From assembly GCF_024294805.1 (NCBI RefSeq), contig NZ_JANCLU010000023.1, forward strand, positions 1 to 64,000: a DNA stretch of 64,000 bases. The letters are read 5' to 3'. The position numbers and the translations under genes are program-made. Under the pieces are notes generated by a model. It did no database searches, was not told the origin of the DNA, and saw only the letters and a program-made list of their open reading frames with translations. Positions 1 to 10,080 of this stretch are shown here, piece after piece. Within the stretch, counting starts at the first letter, position 1, and each line of letters starts with the position of its first letter. This stretch comes from Alsobacter ponti (lineage in GTDB: Bacteria; Pseudomonadota; Alphaproteobacteria; Rhizobiales; Beijerinckiaceae).

Positions 1-253
1 CATGCCCCCTGGGACCAAGCGGAGCAAGCCTCAAACACCGCGCGCGGAACGGCGGGGGTCAACTCTCGTCGGTACTATACCTCACCCTCCGGCATCCGCC
101 GGCGGGACGAGGCCCCCGCCGTTCCGCGCCGCCCTTCCGGGCAACGCAGAACAAGCCAAGCCCCGCATCCGGAAGGATGGCGGGATAAAGGTGCGTGGGC
201 ACGGGCGGGCCAAGGCCCGATCCTTTGGGCGCTTGGAGATGTGGAATTTAAGG
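1..253. other. Intergenic region, no gene recognised
   Basis: No frame here has coding character that I can support; the frames that stay open do so because of high GC. The stretch lies downstream of the leftward ptsH terminator, so it probably holds the promoter region of a gene beyond the left edge. In related rhizobia ahcY often follows ptsH, but that is inference and nothing of it is visible here. Confidence 0.5.
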
Positions 254-273
254 AAAAAGCCCGCGAAGCGGGC
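254..273 (-). terminator. Rho-independent terminator of the ptsH operon
   Basis: Read on the minus strand, a 6-bp GC stem (GCCCGC/GCGGGC) with a three-base loop is followed directly by a run of five T. It starts three bases after the ptsH stop codon, so it should end the hprK-EIIA-ptsH transcript. Confidence 0.8.
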
Positions 274-275
274 CT

Positions 276-632
276 CTATTCCTCTTCGCCGAAGCGGTTG
301 GCGACGAGGGCGGCCAGCGCGTCGATGGCCTGCTGGGCCTGCGCCCCCGTGGCGGCGACGGTGATGGTGGTGCCGATGCCGGCCCCCAGCGTCAGGATGC
401 CCATGATCGAGGTGCCGCCCACCGTCTCGCCGCAGCGCGTCACCTGGATGGCGGCGTCGAAGGACTCGGCGCACTGCACGAACTTGGCGGTCGCGCGCGC
501 GTGCAGGCCCTTGCGGTTGACGATGGGAAGTTCGCGCACGATCGCCCCGTCGGGGACCTGGGCGGGCGGACAGTCGCAGTCCGGGTCGCCGCAGCCGGAC
601 GAGCCGGCGGCGCGGGGATCGAGCTCGCTCAT
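276..632 (-). CDS. ptsH: Phosphocarrier protein HPr with Cys-containing N-terminal extension
   Basis: HPr carries a phosphoryl group from enzyme I to EIIA proteins. In alphaproteobacteria without sugar PTS permeases it serves a regulatory phosphorelay. The phospho-acceptor His44 sits in GLHARA and the regulatory Ser75, target of HPr kinase, in SIMGIL; their spacing equals that of His15 and Ser46 in classical HPr. The 118-residue product is about 30 residues longer than usual. The extra N-terminus carries Cys14, Cys19 and Cys21 followed by prolines. I chose the ATG at 632 because it overlaps the stop of the EIIA gene by 4 bp (ATGA), which suggests translational coupling. The extension is unusual and could be a metal-binding or redox element, but this is untested. 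Confidence 0.93.
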   Translation of the reverse strand: MSELDPRAAGSSGCGDPDCDCPPAQVPDGAIVRELPIVNRKGLHARATAKFVQCAESFDAAIQVTRCGETVGGTSIMGILTLGAGIGTTITVAATGAQAQQAIDALAALVANRFGEEE

Positions 633-1030
633 TTGCCGGCCAGCACCCTGCTCGCGACGTTGATGTATTTGCGGCCGGCGTCCTGCGCCTGCACCACGGC
701 CTTCTCGAGGTCGCACTCGCCGCGCACGCTCGCCAGCTTGATCAGCATCGGCAGGTTAATGCCCGCCACGACCTCGGTCTTCGGCCCGCTCATCACCGAG
801 ATCGCCAGGTTGGACGGCGTGCCGCCGAACATGTCGGTGAGGATCACCACGCCGTCGCCCGAATCGACCTGGGTCACGGCGTCGAGGATGTCGCGCCGCC
901 GCTGATCCATGTCGTCCTCGGGTCCGATCGTGATCGTCTCGACCTGGGACTGCGGTCCGACGACGTGTTCCATCGCGGCGCGAAACTCGATCGCAAGTCG
1001 CCCGTGGGTCACGAGCACCATCCCGATCAT
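629..1030 (-). CDS. manX: PTS EIIA component, mannose/fructose family
   Basis: EIIA-Man-type protein of 133 residues that accepts phosphate from HPr. The active-site His9 lies in the N-terminal VLVTHG motif, and FGGTPSN follows in the middle of the domain, both typical of the family. No EIIB, EIIC or EIID gene is nearby, so the protein is probably regulatory, as in rhizobial PTS systems that feed into ChvG/ChvI and HPr kinase signalling. An in-frame start three codons upstream (1039) exists, but MIGMVLVTHG fits the family N-terminus better. The gene overlaps ptsH by 4 bp. An 82-bp gap separates it from hprK. Confidence 0.9.
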   Translation of the reverse strand: MIGMVLVTHGRLAIEFRAAMEHVVGPQSQVETITIGPEDDMDQRRRDILDAVTQVDSGDGVVILTDMFGGTPSNLAISVMSGPKTEVVAGINLPMLIKLASVRGECDLEKAVVQAQDAGRKYINVASRVLAGK

Positions 1031-1112
1031 TCGAAACAATCTCCAGCGCGCCGCTGGCGCACGAAGCTCTCATTTTGTGCGATGCGATGAGAAGTGCAAC
1101 CCCTCATAACGT

Positions 1113-1580
1113 TCACGACGCCTCGCCGGTTCCGGTCGGCGCGTCGCCATCCTCGAGAGCCATGAGGACGCGATCGGCCTGCCCGGGGCCGGCGACGACG
1201 CGCCGGACCCTCACCCCCATCACATCCGTCCACAATTGATGCGCTTCGGGCAACCTGTCGAGTCTGGGAAACCCACAATCGACGACGATCCGCACCACCG
1301 CCGCCCCCGCCCATGGCCGCTCGCGCAGTCCGACGCCGCGCACCTCGATGCGGCCGGAGAGGGCGGGATGGGGGCGCGCCAGCAGCCGCCCGTGCGCGGC
1401 CTCCAGCGACACCCGGTCGTCGCCGACGAGACGCGCGAAGCGGCCGGCGCGTCCGCCGGCCTCGATCAGCTCGCGCGCCAGCGTCGACTTGCCGGCGCCC
1501 GAGGGCCCTCGGATCAGCACGCCGGCTTCGCCGAGCAGCACGCAGCTCGCGTGGACATAGCCGCCGCGCGAGGCGGTCAT
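1113..1580 (-). CDS. hprK: HPr kinase/phosphorylase, short C-terminal form
   Basis: HprK phosphorylates HPr on its regulatory serine. This 155-residue protein consists of the kinase domain only, with a Walker A motif GPSGAGKST at about residues 25-33 and a GDDRV segment after it. The N-terminal half found in Firmicutes HprK is absent, which is the normal state in alphaproteobacteria. Its ATG overlaps the chvG stop by 4 bp, so the kinase is probably translated with the sensor kinase. Its substrate HPr is encoded two genes downstream. The co-location of PTS and ChvGI genes is typical of Hyphomicrobiales. Confidence 0.92.
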   Translation of the reverse strand: MTASRGGYVHASCVLLGEAGVLIRGPSGAGKSTLARELIEAGGRAGRFARLVGDDRVSLEAAHGRLLARPHPALSGRIEVRGVGLRERPWAGAAVVRIVVDCGFPRLDRLPEAHQLWTDVMGVRVRRVVAGPGQADRVLMALEDGDAPTGTGEAS

Positions 1581-3406
1581 CGCGCCGGCCCGGGCATGGC
1601 GGCCGGCAGGCGCACCACGAAGCGCGCCCCCGCCACCGCGCCGTCCCGCGTCTCGCGGTTCTCGGCCCAGACGCGGCCATGGTGCGCCTCGACGATCTGG
1701 CGCGAGATCGACAGGCCGAGGCCCGAGTTCTGGCCGAAGCCCTGGTCCGGCCGGTCCGTGTAGAAGCGCTCGAAGATGCGCTCGAGCGCGTGCGGCGGGA
1801 TGCCCGGGCCGTCGTCGTCGACGACGATCTCCAGCTCGCCGCCGACGCGCTGGAGCGACACCCGCACCTCGCCGCCCCGCGCCGAGAAGCTGCGGGCGTT
1901 CTCGACCAAATTGGCGATCACCTGGCCCAGCCGCGAATCGTGGCCCATGACGAGATAGGCGTCGCGCCCCATCGGGTGGCCGGCGACGGCGAGCCGGATG
2001 GTGACGGCGTCGTCGCGGCGCACCTCGTTGGCGGCGGAGGTGACGGTCTGCAGCAGCCGCACCACGTCGACCGGCTCGGCGTTGCCGCGCGCCAGCTCGG
2101 CGTCGAGCCGCGAGGCGTTCGAGATGTCGCTGATCAGCCGGTCGAGCCGCTTGACGTCGTGCTGAATGACGCCCATCAGCCGCGCCCGGCTCTCGTCGGT
2201 GCGCGCCAGCGGCAATGTCTCGACGGCGCTGCGCAGGCTGGTGAGCGGGTTCTTCAGCTCGTGCGCCACGTCCGCCGCGAAGCTCTCGATCGCCTCGATG
2301 CGGTCGTACAGCGCGTCCGTCATGTCGCGCAGCGAGCCGGAGAGGTGGCCGATCTCGTCGGAGCGGTCGGTGAAGTCGGGAATCTCCTCGCGCGCCCTGA
2401 CGCCGCGGCGCACGCGCTCCGCGCCGGCCGAAAGGCGGCGGATGGGGCCGGCGATGGTGCCGGCGAACAGCACCGAGAGCACGATCATCACCCCGGCGGC
2501 CACGAGGAAAACGCGCAGGATGGCGAGCCGCTCGCTGGCGATGATGCCGTCGATATCGCCGCCCTGGGTGGAGAGCAGCAGCGCGCCGCGCACGGCGCGG
2601 AAGCGCTGGATCGGCACCGCCACCGACACGATGGTCTCGCCGTTGGCGTTGACGCGCACCACGCTGGCCGGGGAGCCGGCGAGCGCGCGTGTCACCTCCG
2701 GCAGGTTGCGCCCGTTGGCGGCGTTGATCTCCTCGGAGAGCGGCAGGGCCGGGCGGCCGAAGCGGCCGCGCACCTGATTCCAGGTCCGCTCGATGATGGT
2801 GGGCTCGTCCTGCTGCGGCGGCGGCAGGTCGAAGCGCAGAATGTCGCCCCGCGAGTAGAGCGAGCGCGAGTCGACCACCAGGAAGCCGTCGCGGTCGTAG
2901 ATGCGGGCGCGGGTGCGGGTCGGCGTCACCAGCCGGCGCAGCAGCGGCGCGACCCGCTCGGGGTTGATCGAGAACTCCAGCTGGCTGTCGTCGCCCATGC
3001 CCAGGCTCTCGCCGGCCTGGAGCTGCAGCAGCTTGTCGGGGTCGATGGTGATGCTGTCGGTGTCGACCGTGGCGGAGGCCGCCACCGCGCCGGCGATGAT
3101 CTCGCCCTGCGTCAGCAGGCTTTGCACGCGGGCGTCGATCAGCCCCTCGCGGAACTGGTTGAGATAGAGGAAACCGAGCAGCAGGGCGATCAGCCCCGCC
3201 AGGTTCAGCGTGACGATGCGGCGGACGAGGCTGGAGGACGCGCGCTGGCCGATGAGCCGGGCCAGCCGGCGGAGCCGGTCCCGCCGCGGGCGGGGCGGAG
3301 CGGCCGGGCCGGCGGCGGGCGCATCCGCCGCCTGTCCCTGGCCGGGGCGGCCGGCCGGGATGGAGTCGACGGGCGTCGCCGCGCCCCGTTCCGCATGCAC
3401 CGTCAT
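1577..3406 (-). CDS. chvG: Sensor histidine kinase ChvG (ExoS type)
   Basis: Membrane sensor kinase of 609 residues that phosphorylates ChvI. In rhizobia the pair responds to acid or envelope stress and controls exopolysaccharide, motility and host-interaction genes. After a Pro/Ala-rich N-terminus comes TM1 (about 64-82), a periplasmic sensing domain of about 210 residues, TM2 (about 297-316), a HAMP segment, the phospho-acceptor His382 in the DVAHELKNPLTSLR motif, and a C-terminal ATPase domain with DDGPGIP and GLGLSISRQIVEAH. It lies 26 bp downstream of chvI and overlaps hprK by 4 bp. The long cytoplasmic N-terminus (about 60 residues) is low in complexity. Confidence 0.95.
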   Translation of the reverse strand: MTVHAERGAATPVDSIPAGRPGQGQAADAPAAGPAAPPRPRRDRLRRLARLIGQRASSSLVRRIVTLNLAGLIALLLGFLYLNQFREGLIDARVQSLLTQGEIIAGAVAASATVDTDSITIDPDKLLQLQAGESLGMGDDSQLEFSINPERVAPLLRRLVTPTRTRARIYDRDGFLVVDSRSLYSRGDILRFDLPPPQQDEPTIIERTWNQVRGRFGRPALPLSEEINAANGRNLPEVTRALAGSPASVVRVNANGETIVSVAVPIQRFRAVRGALLLSTQGGDIDGIIASERLAILRVFLVAAGVMIVLSVLFAGTIAGPIRRLSAGAERVRRGVRAREEIPDFTDRSDEIGHLSGSLRDMTDALYDRIEAIESFAADVAHELKNPLTSLRSAVETLPLARTDESRARLMGVIQHDVKRLDRLISDISNASRLDAELARGNAEPVDVVRLLQTVTSAANEVRRDDAVTIRLAVAGHPMGRDAYLVMGHDSRLGQVIANLVENARSFSARGGEVRVSLQRVGGELEIVVDDDGPGIPPHALERIFERFYTDRPDQGFGQNSGLGLSISRQIVEAHHGRVWAENRETRDGAVAGARFVVRLPAAMPGPAR

Positions 3407-3432
3407 CGCATTGCGCCGCCGCCCCCGGCGGA

Positions 3433-4131
3433 TCAGCCTTCCTTGAACCTGTAGCCGACGCCGTACAGCGTCTCGATCATCTCGAACTCGTCGTCCACCG
3501 CCTTGAACTTCTTGCGCAGGCGCTTGATGTGGCTGTCGATGGTGCGGTCGTCGACATAGACCTGATCGTCATAGGCCGCGTCCATCAACGCATTGCGGCT
3601 CTTCACGACGCCGGGGCGGATGGCGAGCGCCTGCAGGATCAGGAACTCGGTGACGGTCAGCGTCACCGGCTCGCCCTTCCAGGTGCAGGTATGGCGCTCG
3701 GGGTCCATCTTGAGCAGGCCCCGCTCCAGCACCTTGGCGTCGCCTTCCTTGGCGGCGGCGGCCTCGCGAGGGCTGGCGCGCCGCAGCACGGCCTTGACGC
3801 GCTCCACCAGCAGGCGCTGCGAGAACGGTTTGCGGATGAAGTCGTCCGCGCCCATCTTGAGGCCGAACAGCTCGTCGATTTCCTCGTCCTTCGAGGTGAG
3901 GAAGATCACCGGCAGGTCGGATTTCTGCCGAAGGCGGCGCAGAAGCTCCATGCCGTCCATGCGCGGCATCTTGATATCGAAGATGGCGAGGTCCGGCGGG
4001 TTCTGGCGCAGACCGTCCAGCGCCGACGCGCCGTCATTATAGGTCTGGACGCGGTATCCCTCCGCCTCGAGCGCGATCGAGACGGAGGTGAGGATGTTGC
4101 GGTCGTCATCCACTAGGGCGATTGTCGGCAT
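3433..4131 (-). CDS. chvI: Response regulator ChvI (OmpR family)
   Basis: DNA-binding response regulator of 232 residues, partner of ChvG. The receiver domain has the acidic pocket VDDD at residues 7-10, the phospho-acceptor Asp52 in FDIKMP, and a conserved Lys in KPF. A winged-helix OmpR-type output domain ends in [13 protein letters not shown] start it at the ATG giving [10 protein letters not shown], which matches the family; an upstream in-frame start at 4167 would add 12 unusual residues. The gene leads the leftward chvI-chvG-hprK-manX-ptsH series and diverges from the HugZ-like gene, so its promoter should lie in 4132-4339. Confidence 0.95.
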   Translation of the reverse strand: MPTIALVDDDRNILTSVSIALEAEGYRVQTYNDGASALDGLRQNPPDLAIFDIKMPRMDGMELLRRLRQKSDLPVIFLTSKDEEIDELFGLKMGADDFIRKPFSQRLLVERVKAVLRRASPREAAAAKEGDAKVLERGLLKMDPERHTCTWKGEPVTLTVTEFLILQALAIRPGVVKSRNALMDAAYDDQVYVDDRTIDSHIKRLRKKFKAVDDEFEMIETLYGVGYRFKEG

Positions 4132-4339
4132 CTGGTCACTCGTGAGGGCCGGTGCGGCCAAGGTCAAGCGGGCGGCGCGAACGCTGTTGCCAAAGCGCGG
4201 CTGAAATGTGACGCGTGGCGCGGCGTCCCGTCGGCCTTGAATGGCAACGTCTCGTCACAATGTAAGGTGTCGGCGCGGTTTGCGCCACGCATTCGGCCGG
4301 GAATCGCCCCGGCCGCGCGCGCGGGAAGGACGAGCGAGC

Positions 4340-5074
4340 ATGAGCGCCGAAGCAGCCGAAGCCCCATTCGACGCCGCCGCCGAGGCCCGCCGCCTGATGC
4401 GCGTCGCGCGCCACGCCACGCTCGCCACGCTCGACCGGCGCACCGGCGGCCCCTACGCGTCGCTGGTCTCCTGCGCCACCGACGTCGACGGAACGCCGCT
4501 GCTGCTGGTGTCGAGGCTGGCCGTGCACACCCGCAACCTCGAGGTCGACCCGCTCGTCTCCATCCTGTTCGCCGAGATCGGCGCCGGCGATCCGCTGGTG
4601 CATCCGCGCGTCAGCGTCTCGGCGAGGGCGGACCAGGACGCCGACCCGCGCAGCCGGCGCCGCTTTCTCGCCAGGCACCCCGAGGCGGCGATGTACGCGG
4701 GCTTCTCCGATTTCTCCATCTACCGCCTGGCCCCGCAGTCGGCCCACCTCGTCGCCGGCTTCGGCCGCATCGTCGACCTGCAACCCGCCGACCTGCTGGT
4801 AAGCATGGAGGGCGCCTGGAAGCTGGCCGAGCTGGAGGAGGAGGCGCTGGCTCACGTCAACGCCGATCACGTCGAGACCATGAACCTCTACGCGACGCGG
4901 CTGCTGCGGCGCGCCCCCGGGCCGTGGCGGATGACCGGGCTCGACCCGGAGGGTTTCGACCTCTCCGCCGGCGACGAGACGGCGCGGCTCGTCTTCCCCT
5001 CGCGCGTGCGCAACGCCTCCGAATTGCGGGAAGCATTGCAGGTTCTCGCGGAGCGGGCGCGGAGCCATGGCTGA
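4340..5074 (+). CDS. HugZ-like pyridoxamine-5'-phosphate oxidase-fold protein with DUF2470
   Basis: A 244-residue protein with an N-terminal FMN-binding-type split barrel (about residues 10-150) and a C-terminal domain opening with AHVNADHVETMNLYA (from about residue 170), the layout of HugZ/DUF2470 proteins. Characterised members bind or degrade haem, and others bind flavin; which applies here cannot be read from the sequence. The start at 4340 has a GGAAGGA ribosome-binding site 10 bases upstream. The gene is divergent from chvI, and pckA follows after about 245 bp. Iron or redox regulation would be expected for a haem-degrading member, but no Fur or Irr box was identified. Confidence 0.8.
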   Translation: MSAEAAEAPFDAAAEARRLMRVARHATLATLDRRTGGPYASLVSCATDVDGTPLLLVSRLAVHTRNLEVDPLVSILFAEIGAGDPLVHPRVSVSARADQDADPRSRRRFLARHPEAAMYAGFSDFSIYRLAPQSAHLVAGFGRIVDLQPADLLVSMEGAWKLAELEEEALAHVNADHVETMNLYATRLLRRAPGPWRMTGLDPEGFDLSAGDETARLVFPSRVRNASELREALQVLAERARSHG

Positions 5075-5320
5075 GCTCAAACCGATTGAAACGATCTGTT
5101 CCGCCCGGTTGCGCGCGAAACGGTGCGCCGGCGACGGCCAAGTCTGCGATGGAACGTCTTGTTCTTTCGCGCGTCTTTGTCGATAGCCTCAATAGACGGG
5201 CTTCGTTTCTCTAAAGTCGCCCTTGCTCCCGCACCCGGGTTTGTCTAGCGTCCGCCGCGCTTTGGCCGGGCGGCGCGGGGTGCGCAGGGGCCGGCGGGCA
5301 TGTCGCGAAGGAGACGCATC
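5075..5320 (+). promoter_or_regulatory. Leader/promoter region of pckA
   Basis: This 246-bp stretch has no supported gene and is less GC-rich in its middle (about 5150-5220). It must contain the pckA promoter. In rhizobia pckA is controlled by carbon source and in some species by ChvI, but I could not assign a binding site. Confidence 0.4.
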
Positions 5321-6934
<1,614 letters not shown>

Positions 6935-6958
6935 GCGTCGCGCCCCGACTGCAAAGCG

Positions 6959-6988
6959 AGCCCCGGTCCGCGCGGACCGGGGCTTTTT
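6959..6988 (+). terminator. Terminator of pckA
   Basis: A near-perfect 13-bp GC-rich stem (AGCCCCGGTCCGC with its complement) has almost no loop and is followed by TTTTT. It lies 25 bp after the pckA stop and only a few bases before the end of the convergent esterase gene. It lacks a T-run on the other strand, so it mainly serves pckA. Confidence 0.85.
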
Positions 6989-6992
6989 CGTC

Positions 6993-7943
6993 TCAGGCCG
7001 GCGGTCCCGCCCAGGCGCGGATGCGCTCGTCGAGCCAGTCGAGATGTTCTCCGACCGCGGCGACCTGCGCGAACCAGCCGTGGAACCCGTGCAGCAGGCC
7101 GGGCGCGTAGCGGCACTCGTGCGGCACGCCCGCCTCGGCGAGGCGGCGCGCGAACAGCGCGGCGTCGTCGGCGAGCGGGTCGCACTCGGCGGCGAGGATC
7201 AGGGTGCGCGGCCAGCCCTCCGGAACCGGGTGGCGGGCCGGCGACAGCTCGGGGTGACCGTCGGCGACGCCGGTCGGCAGGTACATCTCGCAGAAGGTCA
7301 TCAGCGTCTGGCGCTCGAGCTGGTGGCCCTGCGCGTAGATGAAGCCCGACGGGCTCGTCATCGTCATGTCGAGCCACGGGCTGAGCAGCACCAGCAGGTC
7401 GATCGGCGAGGCGGGGGCGAGCGTGAAGCGACGCGTCGCAGCCGCCGCGAGCCCCGCGCCGGCGCTGACGCCGGCCAGCGCCAGCGGCAGGGTGAGGCCC
7501 TCGACCGCGCCGGCGGCGATGGCGGACACCGCGTCCTCGATGTCGTCGACGGCGGCCGGCCAGGGATGCTCCGGGGCGAGCCGGTAGCTGAGCGACACGA
7601 CATTGGCGGGGATCGCGGCGGCGAAGCGGCGCGTCTCGGCCTCGCTCTCGTCGATGCCGCCGACCACGTAGCCGCCGCCATGCACGTAGACGAGCGTCGG
7701 CAGAACGCCGCTCGCCCGCGGCCTGTAGACCCGCGCCCGCCTCGGCCCGCCGCGCGTGTCGAAGACGACGTCCTCGACCGAGGCGAGGGGGGCGGGCTGC
7801 GCCGGCTGCCGGAGCAGGGCGGTGAGCCGGCTGTAGTGGCGCTGCTGCTCGACGCTCTGCTCGTGGCGCGGCGGAATGCCGTGCTGCCGGCCGAAGGCGG
7901 CGAGGCGGTCCAGAAGGGCGACCGAATCGGGGTGAAGCGGCAT
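6993..7943 (-). CDS. Alpha/beta hydrolase, hormone-sensitive-lipase-like esterase
   Basis: Esterase of 316 residues with the oxyanion motif HGGGYVVGG, the nucleophile Ser in GVSAGAG, Asp in AECDPLADD and His in LLHGFHGW, so the catalytic triad is complete. Members of this family hydrolyse short-chain carboxylic esters and sometimes lactones or acetylated sugars. No signal peptide is evident, so it is probably cytoplasmic. It is the last gene of the leftward sugar-acid operon, with only 10 bp between it and the enolase gene upstream. A deacetylating or lactone-opening role in that pathway is plausible but unproven. The start at 7943 (MPLHPDSV) was chosen because upstream in-frame sequence overlaps the neighbour. 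Confidence 0.82.
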   Translation of the reverse strand: MPLHPDSVALLDRLAAFGRQHGIPPRHEQSVEQQRHYSRLTALLRQPAQPAPLASVEDVVFDTRGGPRRARVYRPRASGVLPTLVYVHGGGYVVGGIDESEAETRRFAAAIPANVVSLSYRLAPEHPWPAAVDDIEDAVSAIAAGAVEGLTLPLALAGVSAGAGLAAAATRRFTLAPASPIDLLVLLSPWLDMTMTSPSGFIYAQGHQLERQTLMTFCEMYLPTGVADGHPELSPARHPVPEGWPRTLILAAECDPLADDAALFARRLAEAGVPHECRYAPGLLHGFHGWFAQVAAVGEHLDWLDERIRAWAGPPA

Positions 7944-7953
7944 GGCGTGGCTC

Positions 7954-9216
7954 TCAGTAGCGCGGCAGGCGGGAGGACCAGTCGGGGCGGTATTTGCGCA
8001 TCTCGGCGGCATCGTCGCGAACGCGGATGCCGCAGTCCAGGTAATTGCGGTGCAGGCGCGCCAGCGCATCGCGGTCGAGCGTCACGCCGAGGCCAGGCCC
8101 CTCGGGCGGGGCCATCGAGCCGCCGGAGATGGTCAGCTTGCCGCCTTCGATCACCTCGTCCTCCTGCCACGGATAGTGCGTGTCGCAGGCATAGGCGAGG
8201 TTGGGGATGGTCGCGCCGACATGCGTCATCGCCGCCAGGCTGATCCCCATGTGCGAGTTGGAGTGCATCGAGATGCCGAGGCCGAAGGTGCGGCCGATGG
8301 CGGCCAGCGTCTGCGTCGCCCGCAGCCCGCCCCAGTAGTGGTGGTCCGTCAGGATCACCTGCACGGCATTGAGCCGCACCGTCTCGGGAATATGGCCGAA
8401 GGCGATGGTGACCATGTTGGTGGCGAGCGGAATGGGGCAGAACGCGGCGACCTCGCCCATTTCCTTGAGCGTGCGGGTGGGGTCCTCGAGATATTCCAGC
8501 AGCCCGCCGTCGAGCAGTTGCGGCAGCACACGGCGCGTCGTCTCGACCGTCCAGCCGCCGTTCGGGTCGATGCGCAGCGGCGCGTCCGGGAAGGCGCGAC
8601 GCAAGGCGCGCAGGGTCTCGATCTCGAAGTCGGGCTCGAACACGCCGGCCTTCAGCTTCAGCGAGCCGAAGCCGTAGGTGTCCACCATGCGGCGGGCCTG
8701 GGCGACCATCTGGTCGTGCGTCAGCGCCTCGCCCCAGTCGTCGGCGGGATAGCCTGGGTCGTCCTTGTGGCGGCCGAACTTGTAGAAGAGATAGGCGCTG
8801 AAATCGACCCGGTCGCGCACCTTGCCGCCAAGCACCTCGTAGAGCGGCAGGCCCAGCGCCTGCCCCTGGAGGTCGAGGAAGGCGACCTCGAACGCCGCCA
8901 GCGCCGAGGCGCGCGCCTTGTCGCCCTGCGGCGGATAGGGCGCGCCGACGTCCGGCGTGCCCATCGCCTCGTAGACGACGCGCGTCAGGCCGTTGAGGTC
9001 GAACGGCGACAGGCCGACGAGCCCGGCCCTGGCCCGCTCGAGATTGCCGAGCGTCTCGAGGTCGCCATAGCTCTCGCCCAGCCCGACCCGGCCGTCCTGC
9101 GTCTCGACCTCGATGATGCTGCGCAGCGCCCAGGGCTCATGGACGCCCTGGACATTGAGCAGCGGCGGATCGCGGAACGCGATGGGAGTCACGCGGACGG
9201 CGGCGATACGGGTCAT
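7954..9216 (-). CDS. Glucarate dehydratase-like enolase-superfamily enzyme
   Basis: Enolase-superfamily acid-sugar dehydratase of 420 residues. It has the KxK motif (Lys187, Lys189), metal and substrate residues in RIDPNGGW (Asp217, Asn219), Glu244 in LEDP, Asn267 in LATNM, and the catalytic His318 in MHSNSHMG. The ATNM and HSNxH motifs are hallmarks of the D-glucarate dehydratase subgroup, which removes water from glucarate or galactarate to give 5-keto-4-deoxyglucarate. It lies directly downstream of uronate dehydrogenase, which makes aldarolactones, so the two probably act in sequence. The exact aldarate specificity cannot be decided from the sequence. Confidence 0.85.
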   Translation of the reverse strand: MTRIAAVRVTPIAFRDPPLLNVQGVHEPWALRSIIEVETQDGRVGLGESYGDLETLGNLERARAGLVGLSPFDLNGLTRVVYEAMGTPDVGAPYPPQGDKARASALAAFEVAFLDLQGQALGLPLYEVLGGKVRDRVDFSAYLFYKFGRHKDDPGYPADDWGEALTHDQMVAQARRMVDTYGFGSLKLKAGVFEPDFEIETLRALRRAFPDAPLRIDPNGGWTVETTRRVLPQLLDGGLLEYLEDPTRTLKEMGEVAAFCPIPLATNMVTIAFGHIPETVRLNAVQVILTDHHYWGGLRATQTLAAIGRTFGLGISMHSNSHMGISLAAMTHVGATIPNLAYACDTHYPWQEDEVIEGGKLTISGGSMAPPEGPGLGVTLDRDALARLHRNYLDCGIRVRDDAAEMRKYRPDWSSRLPRY

Positions 9217-9250
9217 GGCGCTCTCTCGGGCTCTTGTCGTTGCGTTCGCG

Positions 9251-10051
9251 TCAGGGCCTGGCCGGCCCGACATACTCGATGGCGCAGAACGGGCCGCCCT
9301 GGAACTGCTGCTCGATGGGATCGCGCTTCTGCCCGGCTTCCGCCGCCATCGCCTCGTCGGTGTAGTCCTCGGCCTTGTCGAGCGGCTTGTAGCCGAGGCG
9401 GTAGGCTTCCGAGTTGTCGTACCAGCACGCCTTGTTGCGCGACACGCCGTAGACGATCGTGTTGTGGATCTCGGGGTGCTCCAGCCCGATGCGCACGAGC
9501 TGGGCGAGGTCGCGCGCGCTGACCCAGATGGCGAGGGCGCGGGCGCTGCCGGGGACGTCGGCGGCGTTGCCGATGCGGATGTGCATGCTGCGCACGCCGT
9601 ACTTGTCGGCGTAGAGCTGGCCGACATCCTCGCCCCACGCCTTGCTCAGCCCGTAGCGGCTGTCCGGCCGCGCCAGCGCGGTGTGGTCGATCACCTGGGT
9701 GCGCGGATAGAAGCCCACCGCGTGGTTGGACGAGCCGAAGACGATGCGCTTCGCGCCCTGCCGGAACGCCGCCTCGTAGACGTTCCAGGTGCCGACGATG
9801 TTAGCCGGCAGGATGCGCTCCCAGCTCGTCTCGTTCGCCTCGGCGGCGAGGTGGATGCAGGCGTCCATGCCGCGCATGGCCCGCTCCACCTGCTCCAGGC
9901 TGGCGATGTCGCCGACGACGCTCTCCTCGTTGGAGCGCAGGTCCGTGGCGGCGACCATGTCGAACACGCGAATGGTCTCGAACTGCCCCGCGAACTGCTC
10001 GCGCAGCTTGCGGCCCACATGGCCCGCGCCGCCGGTGATGAGGATCTTCAT
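9251..10051 (-). CDS. udh: Uronate dehydrogenase-like NAD-dependent sugar oxidoreductase
   Basis: Short-chain (extended) dehydrogenase of 266 residues with the Rossmann motif GGAGHVG at residues 7-13, SSNHAVG at 107-113 and the catalytic Tyr133/Lys137 pair in YGLSK. The SSNH-GFYP segment and the length closely resemble characterised uronate dehydrogenases, which oxidise D-galacturonate or D-glucuronate with NAD+ to the aldaro-1,5-lactone. It sits between the regulator gene (29-bp gap) and the glucarate dehydratase-like gene (34-bp gap) on the same strand, which supports a role in an oxidative hexuronate pathway. Another C1 aldose substrate remains possible. Confidence 0.85.
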   Translation of the reverse strand: MKILITGGAGHVGRKLREQFAGQFETIRVFDMVAATDLRSNEESVVGDIASLEQVERAMRGMDACIHLAAEANETSWERILPANIVGTWNVYEAAFRQGAKRIVFGSSNHAVGFYPRTQVIDHTALARPDSRYGLSKAWGEDVGQLYADKYGVRSMHIRIGNAADVPGSARALAIWVSARDLAQLVRIGLEHPEIHNTIVYGVSRNKACWYDNSEAYRLGYKPLDKAEDYTDEAMAAEAGQKRDPIEQQFQGGPFCAIEYVGPARP

Positions 10052-10080
10052 CGGTACGTCTCCTGAATGCGATCTGATGG

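Noticed and set aside
1313-3454. A 713-codon plus-strand frame opposite chvG
   Set aside because: Antisense to hprK and chvG, whose motifs are complete; the composition is that of a GC shadow.
5300-5320. ATG at 5300 as the pckA start
   Set aside because: No ribosome-binding site and seven basic residues not seen in PckA; the GTG at 5321 has GAAGGAG at the right distance.
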